A stretch of DNA of 64,000 nucleotides from Pararhodobacter sp. SW119 (GCF_017811755.1 NZ_JADDJF010000013.1:1-64000), one strand, 5' to 3'; positions 51,459 to 60,574 are shown, numbered from the stretch's first letter. The notes: a model not told the origin generated them from the letters alone. Program-made: numbers and translations.

Positions 51459-51668
51459 CCGCTCCACGGCGAAGCGAAGATCGGAAAGGCCCGCGCCCCG
51501 ATCGGGAAAGGCGCCCCGCCGTTCCCGCGGCGCATCCACACGAACAGACCTCGAAGGCGGCCACGGGCGACCCCATCACGCGCTGAAACCAAAAGTTTCG
51601 TTGCGGTTAACGCGCGCGAAAATCTATTAGAAAACAGATGCCTGGCGAAGTGCTCAAATTTGAGCACC
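51459..51668 (+). repeat. Direct repeat, copy B (decayed DUF1178 end plus element g)
   Basis: A degenerate copy of 50489-50710. In the plus frame it still reads LHGEAKIGKARAPIGKG against [17 protein letters not shown] of DUF1178, then loses frame. It occupies most of the 502-base gap between the unknown gene (start 51313) and lysC (51816). The rest of that gap, 51314-51458, holds a TTAACC at 51421 without a matching palindrome and no gene I can support. Confidence 0.75.
51605..51667 (-). repeat. Composite palindrome/TTAACC element, copy g
   Basis: GTGCTCAAATTTGAGCAC (51650-51667) is a perfect 18-bp palindrome. At the CTTG position it reads CCTG (51641-51644). GGTTAA at 51605-51610 is 48.5 bp from the centre. 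The 18-mer at 51595-51612 is identical to the inverted one of copy d. It lies about 150 bases before lysC, in a divergent gap. Confidence 0.65.
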
Positions 51669-51815
51669 CCACGGAAACCACGTCTTCGCGCGCCACAGCC
51701 ACGGCGTCCCCGATACCGCCGCCGACCCGCCGCGCCGCGTTTCGCGCTCTTGCGTGACCGCCGCCACGCCAGTAAGAGGGCGCGCATCGGGCAGGACCGG
51801 ACGGTCGGGGGCAAG

Positions 51816-53078
51816 ATGCCGCTACTGGTGATGAAATTCGGCGGCACCTCGGTCGCCGATCTGGACCGGATCGCGAACGCGGCCGGCAAGGTCGCGCGCG
51901 AAGTGGAGCGCGGCTACGACGTGATCGTCATCGTCTCCGCCATGGCCGGCAAGACCAACGAGCTGGTCCGCTGGGTCGAGTCGACCTCGCCCTTCTTCGA
52001 TGCCCGCGAATACGACGCCGTGGTGGCCAGCGGCGAGAACGTCACCGCCGGGCTGATGGCGCTGCGCCTGCAGGAACTGGGCGTGCCGGCGCGCAGCTGG
52101 CAGGGCTGGCAGGTGCCGATCCTGACCACCAGCGCGCACAGCGCCGCGCGCTTCGTCGACATCCCCCGCGACAACATCGACGCCAAATTCGCCGAAGGCA
52201 TGCGCGTCGCGGTGGTCGCCGGCTTCCAGGGCCTCAGCCCGGAAAACCGGATTACCACGCTAGGTCGCGGCGGGTCGGACACCACCGCCGTCGCCTTCGC
52301 CGCCGCCTTCGGGGCCGAACGCTGCGACATCTACACCGACGTCGACGGCATCTACACGACCGATCCGCGCATCACCTCGAAGGCGCGCAAGCTGACCCGG
52401 ATCAGCTTCGAGGAGATGCTGGAGCTTGCCAGCCTGGGCGCCAAGGTCCTGCAGACCCGCTCGGTCGAGCTGGCGATGCGCTACAAGGTGCGGCTGCGGG
52501 TGCTGTCGTCCTTCGACGACACGGATGAAACGTCGGGAACGCTCGTCTGCGACGAGGAGGAAATCATGGAATCAAAAGTCGTCTCGGGCGTCGCCCATTC
52601 GCGGGATGAGGCGAAGATCACGCTCTTCACCATCGAGGACCGCCCCGGCATCGCCGCCTCGATCTTCGGCGCGCTGGCCGAGGCCGGGGTGAACGTCGAC
52701 ATGATCGTGCAGAACATCTCGGAAAAGGACTACGACGACGAACACCCGGGCGCGGTCACCGACATGACCTTTTCCTGCCCGGTCGACCAGGTGCCGCGCG
52801 CCCGCAAGGCGCTGGAGGCGGCGCTGGAGCGCAACCTGATCAAGTATGACGAACTGATCATCGACACCGAGGTCGCCAAGGTCTCGATCGTCGGCATCGG
52901 CATGCGCAGCCAGGCCGGCGTCGCCGCGCGCATGTTCGAGGCACTCGCCGCCGAAGGCATCAACATCAAGGTCATTGCAACCTCCGAGATAAAGATCTCG
53001 GTCATGATCGACCGGAAATACATGGAACTCGCCGTGCAGACGCTGCATGATGCCTTCGAGCTGGAGAAGGCGGGCTGA
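51816..53078 (+). CDS. lysC: Aspartate kinase
   Basis: A 420-residue enzyme: kinase domain LLVMKFGGTSVADLDRIANAA, LGRGGSDTTAVAFAAAFGA and DIYTDVDGIYTTDPRI, then two ACT domains (from about 265: LFTIEDRPGIAASIFGALAEAGVNVDMI split over two halves) that bind lysine or threonine. It starts the aspartate pathway to Lys, Thr and Met. The frame extends about 170 codons upstream but that part is the decayed direct repeat; ATG at 51816 gives family length. ptsP follows after 33 bases. Confidence 0.97.
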   Translation: MPLLVMKFGGTSVADLDRIANAAGKVAREVERGYDVIVIVSAMAGKTNELVRWVESTSPFFDAREYDAVVASGENVTAGLMALRLQELGVPARSWQGWQVPILTTSAHSAARFVDIPRDNIDAKFAEGMRVAVVAGFQGLSPENRITTLGRGGSDTTAVAFAAAFGAERCDIYTDVDGIYTTDPRITSKARKLTRISFEEMLELASLGAKVLQTRSVELAMRYKVRLRVLSSFDDTDETSGTLVCDEEEIMESKVVSGVAHSRDEAKITLFTIEDRPGIAASIFGALAEAGVNVDMIVQNISEKDYDDEHPGAVTDMTFSCPVDQVPRARKALEAALERNLIKYDELIIDTEVAKVSIVGIGMRSQAGVAARMFEALAAEGINIKVIATSEIKISVMIDRKYMELAVQTLHDAFELEKAG

Positions 53079-53111
53079 GCCTGCTGTCCCCCGCCTTTCT
53101 GGGGAGCATCG

Positions 53112-55361
53112 ATGCCCGAACGTCTTGAAACGCAAAGCCGCCGCCTGCTGCGCCGCCTGCGCGACACCCTGGCCGAACCCGGCGAGGGGCAGGAGCGGCT
53201 GGACCGGATCGTCAAGCTGATCGCGGCCTCGATGCAGACCGATGTCTGCTCGATCTACCTGTTTCGCGACGCCGAGACGCTGGAGCTTTGCGCCACGCGC
53301 GGGTTGAAGCGCGGCGCGGTGCACAAGACCCGGCTGAAGCTGGGCGAGGGGCTGGTCGGCCGGGTCGCGCGCAGCGGCAAGCCGCTCAACGCCGCCGACG
53401 CGCCGGCGCAACGCGGGTTTCGCTACATGCCCGAAACCGGCGAGGAGCGGTTCTCCTCGTTCCTCGGCGTGCCGATCCAGCGGCTGGGCGAACAGCTGGG
53501 CGTGCTGGTCGTGCAGTCGAAGAACGCGCGCAGCTATTCCGACGACGAGATCTACGCGCTGGAAGTCGTCGCCATGGTGCTGGCCGAGATGACCGAGCTG
53601 GGCGCGTTCGCCGGCGCGGATTCGGCGCTGACGCCCCTGCACAAGAACCCCGTCACCTTCCGCGGAAATTCCGGGCAGGAGGGCACCGCCGAGGGCCAGG
53701 TCTGGCTGCACGAGCCGCGCGTGGTGATCACCAACCTGGTCAACGACGACCCCGAGGCCGAGGTGGAACGCCTGCGCCAGGGGGTGAGCCAGCTGCGCGT
53801 TTCCGTGGACGAGTTGATGCGCGCCGCGACCACCGCCGACAAGGAATACCGCGAGGTGCTCGAGGCGTATCGCATGTTCGCCCATTCGCGCGGCTGGATG
53901 AAGCGGATGGAGCATTCCATCGAAAGCGGCCTTTCCGCCGAAGCCGCGGTCGAGAAGGAACAGTCCGAGGCCCGCGCGCGCCTGCAACTGGTGCCCGATC
54001 CCTACCTGCGCGACCGGCTGCACGATCTCGACGACCTCGCCAACCGGCTGCTGCGCATCCTGACCGGCCAGGGCCGCGAGACCGGGGCCGAGATGCCGGA
54101 CCGCGCCATCCTCGTCGCCCGCAGCATCGGCCCGGCCGAGCTCCTGGACTACGGCCGGCGGTTGCGCGGCGTCGTGCTGGAGGAAGGCTCGATCGGCAGT
54201 CATGCCGCGATCGTGGCGCGCGCGCTGGCGATCCCGCTGGTCGTGCAGGCTGAACGCATCACCACCGAGGCGCTGAACGGCGACTCGATCATCGTCGACG
54301 GCACCGCCGGCATCGTCCACCTGCGCCCCGATGAAAGCGTCGCGGTGGCGTTCCGCGACAAGATCGCGATGGAAACCCAGGCGCTGGCCCGCTTTGCCGA
54401 GCTGCGCGAGATGCCGGCGCAGGCCCGCTGCGGCACGCGCGTCGCGCTGCACATGAACGCCGGCATCATGGCCGACCTGCCCTCGCTGCAGGGCTCCGGC
54501 GCCGAGGGGGTGGGCCTGTTCCGGACCGAACTGCAGTTCCTGTTGCGCAATAACATGCCGCGCCGGTCCGAACTCGTCGCGCTCTACACCCGCGTGAGCG
54601 AGGCTGCCGGCGGCAAGCGCGTTGCCTTCCGCACGCTCGATATCGGGTCGGACAAGGTCATGCCCTACATGCGCCGCCCGATCGAGCCGAACCCGGCGAT
54701 GGGCTGGCGCGCCGTGCGCATCGGGCTGGACCGCACCGGCGTCATGCGCATGCAGCTGCAGGCGCTGATCCGCGCCGCCCGCGGCGGGCCCCTTGCCGTC
54801 ATGTTTCCGCTTGTTTCGGAAATGGGCGAATTCATTGCCGCCCGCGACATCCTGATGCGCGAGATCGAGCGCGAGCGCCATCTGGGCCACCCCTTGCCGT
54901 CGAAGCTGGAAATCGGCGCCATGCTCGAAACCCCCAGCCTTGCCTTCGCGCCCGACAATTTCTTCCGCGCGGTAGATTTCATCTCGATCGGCGGCAACGA
55001 CCTCAAGCAGTTCTTCTTTGCCGCCGACCGCGAGAATGAACTCGTGCGCCGGCGCTACGACACGCTGGCGCTCAGTTTCCTCACCCTCGTGCAGAACATC
55101 GTCGACCGCTGTGCCGAAGCCGGCACGCCGCTGTCGTTTTGCGGCGAGGATGCCGGCCGCCCGGTCGATGCCCTGGCGCTTGCCGGGCTTGGCCTGCGCA
55201 CGCTGTCCATGCGCCCCGCTTCGGTCGGCCCGGTGAAGGACCTGATCCGCCGCGCCGACCTGGCCGAGGTGGCCGGCATCATCGCCACCGCCCGCCGCCA
55301 GGGGGTCGAGAACCTGCGCCCGCGGCTTCTGTCCTATGTCGACGGTCTGCCACGGGCCTGA
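53112..55361 (+). CDS. ptsP: Phosphoenolpyruvate-protein phosphotransferase PtsP (enzyme I of the nitrogen PTS)
   Basis: A 749-residue protein. An N-terminal GAF domain (about 20-165, LIAASMQTDVCSIYLF) precedes the enzyme I domains, with the phosphorylated histidine in GSIGSHAAIVARALAIP (His364), SGAEGVGLFRTELQFL, and the PEP-binding barrel with FISIGGNDLKQFFFA and SFCGEDAGRP. It passes phosphate from PEP to NPr as a nitrogen/carbon signal rather than for sugar uptake. lysC-ptsP is a usual alphaproteobacterial order. Confidence 0.97.
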   Translation: MPERLETQSRRLLRRLRDTLAEPGEGQERLDRIVKLIAASMQTDVCSIYLFRDAETLELCATRGLKRGAVHKTRLKLGEGLVGRVARSGKPLNAADAPAQRGFRYMPETGEERFSSFLGVPIQRLGEQLGVLVVQSKNARSYSDDEIYALEVVAMVLAEMTELGAFAGADSALTPLHKNPVTFRGNSGQEGTAEGQVWLHEPRVVITNLVNDDPEAEVERLRQGVSQLRVSVDELMRAATTADKEYREVLEAYRMFAHSRGWMKRMEHSIESGLSAEAAVEKEQSEARARLQLVPDPYLRDRLHDLDDLANRLLRILTGQGRETGAEMPDRAILVARSIGPAELLDYGRRLRGVVLEEGSIGSHAAIVARALAIPLVVQAERITTEALNGDSIIVDGTAGIVHLRPDESVAVAFRDKIAMETQALARFAELREMPAQARCGTRVALHMNAGIMADLPSLQGSGAEGVGLFRTELQFLLRNNMPRRSELVALYTRVSEAAGGKRVAFRTLDIGSDKVMPYMRRPIEPNPAMGWRAVRIGLDRTGVMRMQLQALIRAARGGPLAVMFPLVSEMGEFIAARDILMREIERERHLGHPLPSKLEIGAMLETPSLAFAPDNFFRAVDFISIGGNDLKQFFFAADRENELVRRRYDTLALSFLTLVQNIVDRCAEAGTPLSFCGEDAGRPVDALALAGLGLRTLSMRPASVGPVKDLIRRADLAEVAGIIATARRQGVENLRPRLLSYVDGLPRA

Positions 55362-55536
55362 GCCTTGCGGGACGCCCCGCGGAAGCTTATCTTCCAAGGG
55401 CGCGGTTCACCTGAGTCGGTGAATGCGCGCAACTCATCAAAGTCATTCCCTGACGCGGATCAGGCGACCGTGATTTTCCTGAGGATCGGTCCGTCCGGCA
55501 TGTCGCCGGACCGGTTATTCAACCTTCGAGGTCGTG

Positions 55537-55665
55537 ATGGGAAAAGGCAACAACAAGCGCGGGAACAAGGAAGCGAAGAAGCCGAAGCAGGAGAAGCCGA
55601 AGGTTCTCGCCACGGCCAACTCGGGCGCCGTGAAACCGATGTCGCTGGGCGAGAAGAAGAAATAG
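55537..55665 (+). CDS. 42-residue basic small protein
   Basis: An ATG at 55537 opens a 42-codon frame, [20 protein letters not shown] followed by a [12 protein letters not shown] stretch and ending GEKKK. It is very lysine-rich and has no hydrophobic segment; proteins of this look occur as conserved hypotheticals in Rhodobacterales. A promoter-like pair, TTGCGG (55365) and TATCTT (55388) with 17 bp between, lies about 140 bases upstream. Function unknown; nucleic-acid binding is only a guess from charge. Confidence 0.7.
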   Translation: MGKGNNKRGNKEAKKPKQEKPKVLATANSGAVKPMSLGEKKK

Positions 55666-55994
55666 GCCGGCACGCGCGTCGCCCCGGCGCGCGCGCTCGT
55701 TCTCGGCGGTGGCCGGACCCGGACCTGCCGGGCCCGGCCACCCACCCCCGCTGGGATTTCGGGGCTACCGCGGTCGCGATTTTTCGTCACCGCGGTTGAA
55801 AACGCATCGCGCTTACGCCGTCGCCGCAGCGCTGGTTGTGGCTCTATGCCGACCGGACCGCCACCCGCCAGATCCTGCCCCTCCCGTAGGCGTCGGCGCG
55901 GGCAGCGTGTCGCATCCCGCCTCCGAACCGCCGCATCCTTCCATTTTCCCTCTTGTCCTGCGCCTCGCTGCGCCGTATGCGCGTCAGTGGGACA

Positions 55995-56031
55995 CCCTTC
56001 CCCAACGAAGGGCGAATATCTGGAAGGATAC
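55995..56031 (+). ncRNA. serC leader: two small hairpins before the start codon
   Basis: CCCTTC...GAAGGG (6-bp stem, 6-base loop, about 55995-56012) is followed by TATCTGGAAGGATA (56018-56031), a 4-bp hairpin presenting the GGAAGG ribosome-binding site in its loop, one base before ATG. A conserved serC-leader RNA motif has been described upstream of alphaproteobacterial serC genes; this region fits by position and form, but I cannot confirm the covariance-model match. Confidence 0.45.
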
Positions 56032-56032
56032 C

Positions 56033-57190
56033 ATGACCGACCCCAAGACCCCGGCCGCGCGGCCGGCAAACCCGCGCTTCTCCTCCGGCCCCTGCGCCAA
56101 GATCCCCACATTCTCGCTGGACCTGCTCGCGGACGCGCCGCTTGGGCGCTCGCACCGGGCTGCTGTCGGCAAGGCCAAGCTTGCCCGCGCGATCGAGTTG
56201 ACGCGCGACGTGCTGTGCGTGCCCGCCGACTACCGGATCGGCATTGTTCCCGCCTCGGACACCGGCGCGGTCGAGATGGCGATGTGGTCGCTGCTGGGCG
56301 AACGCGCGGTGGAAATGCTCGCCTGGGAAAGCTTCGGCGAGGGGTGGGTGACCGACGCCGTCAAGCAGCTGAAACTCGACGCCATCGTGCGCAAGGCCCC
56401 CTACGGGCAGATCGTCGACCTGGCCGAGGTCGATTTCGACCGCGACGTGGTCTTCACCTGGAACGGTACCACCTCGGGCGTGCGCGTGCCGAGCGGCGAG
56501 GCGATCCCGGCGGACCGCGCCGGCCTGACCATCTGCGACGCGACCAGCGCCGCGTTTGCGATGGACCTGCCGTGGGAGAAGCTCGATGTCGTGACCTTCT
56601 CCTGGCAGAAGGTGCTGGGCGGCGAGGCGGCGCATGGTATGCTGATCCTCAGCCCCCGCGCCGTCGAACGGCTGGAAAGCTACACGCCCCCCTGGCCGAT
56701 GCCCAAGATCTTTCGCCTGACCAAGGGCGGCAAGCTGATCGAGGGCATCTTCAAGGGCGAGACGATCAACACCCCCTCGATGCTCGCGGTCGAGGATTAC
56801 CTCGCCGCGCTCGACTGGGCGCAATCCATCGGCGGGCTGCCGGCGCTGATCGCGCGGGCGGATGCCAATGCGCAGGTCGTCCACGACTTCACCGCCGCCA
56901 ACGACTGGATCGCCAACCTGGCCGATGACCCGGCGACGGCGTCCACGACCAGCGTCTGCCTCCGGTTCACCGACCCCCGGATCACGGACGGCGCGGCCTT
57001 CGCCAAGGCGGTCGGCAAGCGGCTGGAGGGCGAGGGCGCGGCCTTCGATATCGGCGCCTACCGCGACGCGCCGCCGGGCCTGCGCATCTGGTGCGGCTCG
57101 ACCGTCGAGACGGCCGATGTGAAGGCCCTGATGCCCTGGATCGACTGGGCCTACCGGGCCGAGATCGCCGCGCAGTTGGCCACCGCCTGA
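56033..57190 (+). CDS. serC: Phosphoserine aminotransferase
   Basis: A 385-residue PLP aminotransferase of the long alphaproteobacterial SerC type: [15 protein letters not shown] at the start, [13 protein letters not shown], and the PLP lysine in [17 protein letters not shown] (Lys193). It makes phosphoserine from 3-phosphohydroxypyruvate, the product of SerA encoded next. ATG at 56033 follows GGAAGG; the longer upstream frame is non-coding. Confidence 0.97.
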   Translation: MTDPKTPAARPANPRFSSGPCAKIPTFSLDLLADAPLGRSHRAAVGKAKLARAIELTRDVLCVPADYRIGIVPASDTGAVEMAMWSLLGERAVEMLAWESFGEGWVTDAVKQLKLDAIVRKAPYGQIVDLAEVDFDRDVVFTWNGTTSGVRVPSGEAIPADRAGLTICDATSAAFAMDLPWEKLDVVTFSWQKVLGGEAAHGMLILSPRAVERLESYTPPWPMPKIFRLTKGGKLIEGIFKGETINTPSMLAVEDYLAALDWAQSIGGLPALIARADANAQVVHDFTAANDWIANLADDPATASTTSVCLRFTDPRITDGAAFAKAVGKRLEGEGAAFDIGAYRDAPPGLRIWCGSTVETADVKALMPWIDWAYRAEIAAQLATA

Positions 57191-57232
57191 GTTCCGCATC
57201 CGTTACCGGTCCCTGACCGCACCGTTCGGAAC

Positions 57233-57298
57233 TGCCATACGTTTGCCATACGCTTGCCAGCCGTCTGCCATACGCTTGCCAGCACCCTGCCATCCCGA
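57233..57298 (+). repeat. Six tandem 11-bp repeats before serA
   Basis: Six consecutive 11-bp units begin TGCCA at 57233, 57244, 57255, 57266, 57277 and 57288. Two are TGCCATACGCT exactly, one is TGCCATACGTT, and the others vary after TGCCA. The unit is close to one turn of B-DNA, so each copy presents the same face. They end 15 bases before the serA start. Confidence 0.85.
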
Positions 57299-57312
57299 AA
57301 ATGGAGCCCCGC

Positions 57313-58911
57313 ATGGCCCGTCCCCGCGTCCTCGTTTCCGACAAGCTTTCCGAAACCGCCGTCCAGATCTTCCGCAACCGCGGGGTCGAGGTCGACTACC
57401 TCCCCGACCTCGGCAAGGACAAGGAGAAACTGGCCGAGGTGATCGGCAATTACGACGGCCTCGCCATTCGCTCCGCGACCAAGGTGACCGAAAAATTGCT
57501 GAACAATGCCAGCAACTTGAAGGTCATTGGCCGCGCTGGCATCGGCGTCGACAACGTCGAGATTCCGGCTGCCAGCAAGCGCGGCGTGATCGTCATGAAC
57601 ACGCCCTTCGGCAACTCCGTCACCACCGCCGAACACGCCATCGCCCTGATGTTCGCCGTCGCCCGCCAACTGCCCGAGGCCAGCGCCTCCACCCATGCCG
57701 GCAAGTGGGAAAAGAACCGCTTCATGGGCACGGAATTGTTCAATAAAACCCTCGGCGTAATCGGCGCCGGCAACATCGGCAGCATCGTCTGCGACCGCGC
57801 CCTGGGCCTGCACATGAAGGTCATCGCCTACGACCCCTTCCTGGGCGAGGAGCGCGCCAAGGCCATGGGCGTGCAGAAGGTCGAACTCGACGAACTGCTC
57901 GCCCGCGCGGACTTCATCACCCTGCACGTACCGCTGACCGACAAGACCCGTAACATACTGAATGCAGACAATATTGCGAAGACCAAGAAGGGTGTGCGCA
58001 TCATCAACTGCGCCCGCGGCGGCCTCGTCGACGAGGCCGCGCTGGCCGCGGCGATCAAGTCCGGCCATGTCGCCGGCGCCGGTTTCGACGTGTTCGAAGT
58101 GGAACCCGCCACCGACAGCCCGCTCTTCAACCTGCCGGGCGTCGTCGTCACCCCACATCTGGGGGCCTCGACCACCGAGGCACAAGAGAATGTAGCGATC
58201 CAGGTGGCCGAGCAGATGTCCGACTACCTGCTCACCGGTGCCGTTCAGAACGCCCTCAACATGCCCTCGGTCACCGCCGAAGAGGCCGCGGTCATGGGCC
58301 CCTGGATCAAGCTCGCCGGTCATCTGGGCGATTTCGCGGGCCAACTGACCGACGAACCCATCCGCGCCATCAACGTCCTTTACGACGGTTTGGCCGCCAC
58401 GATGAACTTGCGCGCGCTCGACTGCGCGGTGATCGCCGGCGTCATGAAGGCCGCCAACCCCGACGTGAACCTGGTGTCGGCGCCCGTCGTCGCCAAGGAA
58501 CGCGGCGTGCAACTGTCGACCACCACCCAGGAAAAGTCAGGCGTTTTCGACGGTTACATCAAGCTGACGGTCGTCACCGACAAGCGAGAACGTTCGGTCG
58601 CGGGCACCGTCTTCAGCGACGGCAAGCCGCGCTTCATCCAGATCAAGGGCATCACCATCGACGCCGAGGTCGGCGCGCACATGCTCTACACCACCAACGA
58701 GGACGTGCCGGGCATCATCGGTCTGCTGGGCATGACCATGGGCAAGAATGGCGTCAACATCGCCAACTTCACCCTCGGCCGTTCCGCGCAGGGGCAGGAC
58801 GCGATCGCGCTTCTCTACCTCGACCAGGCGATCGATCCCAAGGTGGTGGAGACGCTGAAGGGGACCGGCATGTTCAAGCAGGTTCGCCCCATGCAGTTCG
58901 ACGTCAGCTGA
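57313..58911 (+). CDS. serA: D-3-phosphoglycerate dehydrogenase
   Basis: A 532-residue long-form SerA. The NAD-binding domain has GVIGAGNIGSIVCDRALGL, catalytic Arg in NCARGGLVDEAAL, Glu in FDVFEVEPA and His in TPHLGASTTEAQ. An allosteric substrate-binding domain follows, and a C-terminal ACT domain (EDVPGIIGLLGMTMGKNGVNI) binds serine. It commits 3-phosphoglycerate to serine. ATG at 57313 follows GGAGCC; an in-frame ATG at 57301 is less likely. Confidence 0.97.
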   Translation: MARPRVLVSDKLSETAVQIFRNRGVEVDYLPDLGKDKEKLAEVIGNYDGLAIRSATKVTEKLLNNASNLKVIGRAGIGVDNVEIPAASKRGVIVMNTPFGNSVTTAEHAIALMFAVARQLPEASASTHAGKWEKNRFMGTELFNKTLGVIGAGNIGSIVCDRALGLHMKVIAYDPFLGEERAKAMGVQKVELDELLARADFITLHVPLTDKTRNILNADNIAKTKKGVRIINCARGGLVDEAALAAAIKSGHVAGAGFDVFEVEPATDSPLFNLPGVVVTPHLGASTTEAQENVAIQVAEQMSDYLLTGAVQNALNMPSVTAEEAAVMGPWIKLAGHLGDFAGQLTDEPIRAINVLYDGLAATMNLRALDCAVIAGVMKAANPDVNLVSAPVVAKERGVQLSTTTQEKSGVFDGYIKLTVVTDKRERSVAGTVFSDGKPRFIQIKGITIDAEVGAHMLYTTNEDVPGIIGLLGMTMGKNGVNIANFTLGRSAQGQDAIALLYLDQAIDPKVVETLKGTGMFKQVRPMQFDVS

Positions 58912-58926
58912 GCGGGCAGGGCATTC

Positions 58927-59679
58927 ATGCGGACCTATGCCATCGGCGATATCCACGGCCATCTGGACCTGCTGCGCACCGTTCACGACTGGATCGAGGC
59001 CGACCGGGCGCGAACCGGCGACACTGAAGCCCCCGTGGTGCATCTGGGTGATCTGGTGGATCGGGGCCCGGATTCGCCGGGGGTGATCGACTATCTGATG
59101 CGCGGCCAAGAGGACGGCAGGAACTGGGTGGTGCTCAAAGGCAATCACGACCGCATGTTCTCGATTTTCCTGGACGATCCGAAGGCGCAGGACCCCGGCC
59201 TGCGACAACAGTTCAGCTACCTGCACCCGGCCATCGGCGGGGCGGAAACGCTGGAGGCCTATGGCGTGCGCAGTGCCGCCAACCGCCCACTGGCAAAGGT
59301 CCATGCAGACGCGATGGTCGCGGTGCCTGCCGCGCATCGCGCCTTCCTTGCCGGCTTGCCCACGCACCTGGAACGCGGGCCGGTGTTTTACGTGCATGCC
59401 GGGATCCGTCCGGGCGTTCCGCTGCACGAGCAGACCGAGACTGATCTCGTCTGGATCCGCGCGCCCTTCCTCGAACATGGTGGCCCCCATCCCTGGTTGG
59501 TCGTCCATGGACATACGGCCATCGAGGCGCCGACACATTACGGACCCCGCGTAAACATCGATTCGCGCGCGGCCTATGGCGGCCCGCTGACGGCCGTTGT
59601 CGTCGAGGGGCGCGAGGTCTGCGTTCTGGGCCCTGACGGTCGCCAGCCGCTGCGGCCCGATCCGTCGGCGACCGCTTAA
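58927..59679 (+). CDS. Calcineurin-type serine/threonine phosphoesterase
   Basis: A 250-residue metallophosphoesterase with all three PPP motifs: AIGDIHGHLDLL, HLGDLVDRGPDS and LKGNHDRMF, then VVHGHTAIEAP. Similar to bacterial protein phosphatases and diadenosine-tetraphosphatase-like enzymes. The substrate is unknown. It follows serA by 15 bases and is probably co-transcribed. Confidence 0.93.
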   Translation: MRTYAIGDIHGHLDLLRTVHDWIEADRARTGDTEAPVVHLGDLVDRGPDSPGVIDYLMRGQEDGRNWVVLKGNHDRMFSIFLDDPKAQDPGLRQQFSYLHPAIGGAETLEAYGVRSAANRPLAKVHADAMVAVPAAHRAFLAGLPTHLERGPVFYVHAGIRPGVPLHEQTETDLVWIRAPFLEHGGPHPWLVVHGHTAIEAPTHYGPRVNIDSRAAYGGPLTAVVVEGREVCVLGPDGRQPLRPDPSATA

Positions 59680-59739
59680 CCCCGGTTTCACCTTCGGCAA
59701 TTAATCCTGTCGGTCGGGTGACGTCGAAGGGGTGTCGGG

Positions 59740-60540
59740 ATGAACCGACAGAACAATGCAGCGCCGGTGATCATCAAGCGCAAGAAGGTGGTTGCAGGTG
59801 GCGGCCATCACGGCGGCGCCTGGAAGGTCGCCTATGCCGACTTCGTCACCGCGATGATGGCATTTTTCCTGATGCTCTGGCTTCTCGGTACGACGACCGA
59901 AGACCAGCGCAAGGGACTGGCGGACTATTTCACCCCGTCGACGGCGGTCAGTAGCACTTCGGGTGGGGGCGACTCGATGTTCGGCAATGATGATCTGCGG
60001 CAACGTCGTGTCACGCCGCGTCCGTCAGACGAAGCTCCTGCCGAGGATGGATCGCATCAGGTTCATCCGGGCGAGGCAGAGAGTTTCGATCGCATTCTCG
60101 AGCGCCTGTCAGGTCTTGGCGCAGAGAGCACGATCATGAGTGATGCGCTCCGGCACGTCATCACCCGGATCAGCGACGAGGGCTTAGTGATCGAACTCTT
60201 TGATCTTCCCGGCGCGCCGCTATTTCTGGACGATGGCGACACGCCGATGCCGGTGACCGAATTGCTGGTCGATATTCTGACCGACGCATTCGACCTGGCG
60301 GTCAATCCCCTCGCGCTCGAGGGGCATACACGGACCTACACGGTGGTCCAGGCCAACGATCCGCGTTGGGGCTTGTCGACCTCGCGGGCGGAGCGCTTGC
60401 GCCTCATGTTCGAGGGGGCGGGATTCGAGCCTCAAAGGATCGCGCGCGTTGCCGGGCACGCCGACCGTCGCCCGATGCACCAGAATCCCATGTCGGTGCG
60501 CAACAATCGTATGGAAATGATCCTGTTGCGAACGCCTTGA
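59740..60540 (+). CDS. motB: MotB-type flagellar motor stator protein
   Basis: A 266-residue protein: basic N-terminus, HHGGAWKVAYADFVTAMMAF with the proton-carrying aspartate at the start of the single membrane helix, and a C-terminal OmpA-like peptidoglycan-binding domain (EGHTRTYTVVQ; LSTSRAERLRLMFEGAG; RVAGHADRRP). MotB normally works with MotA, but no motA or other flagellar gene is in the window. Confidence 0.9.
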   Translation: MNRQNNAAPVIIKRKKVVAGGGHHGGAWKVAYADFVTAMMAFFLMLWLLGTTTEDQRKGLADYFTPSTAVSSTSGGGDSMFGNDDLRQRRVTPRPSDEAPAEDGSHQVHPGEAESFDRILERLSGLGAESTIMSDALRHVITRISDEGLVIELFDLPGAPLFLDDGDTPMPVTELLVDILTDAFDLAVNPLALEGHTRTYTVVQANDPRWGLSTSRAERLRLMFEGAGFEPQRIARVAGHADRRPMHQNPMSVRNNRMEMILLRTP

Positions 60541-60574
60541 ACCGTCCGCCCTGGTTGCGAGCGACGGCGATGCT

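Noticed and set aside
51306-51815. N-terminal extension of LysC
   Set aside because: The extension translates the decayed direct repeat; the kinase motif starts right after the ATG at 51816.
32350-59681. Further TTAACC sequences at 32350, 51421 and 59676
   Set aside because: No palindrome lies near 48.5 or 60.5 bp from them; the near-palindrome at 51380-51393 is 34.5 bp away and imperfect, so they are not counted as copies.
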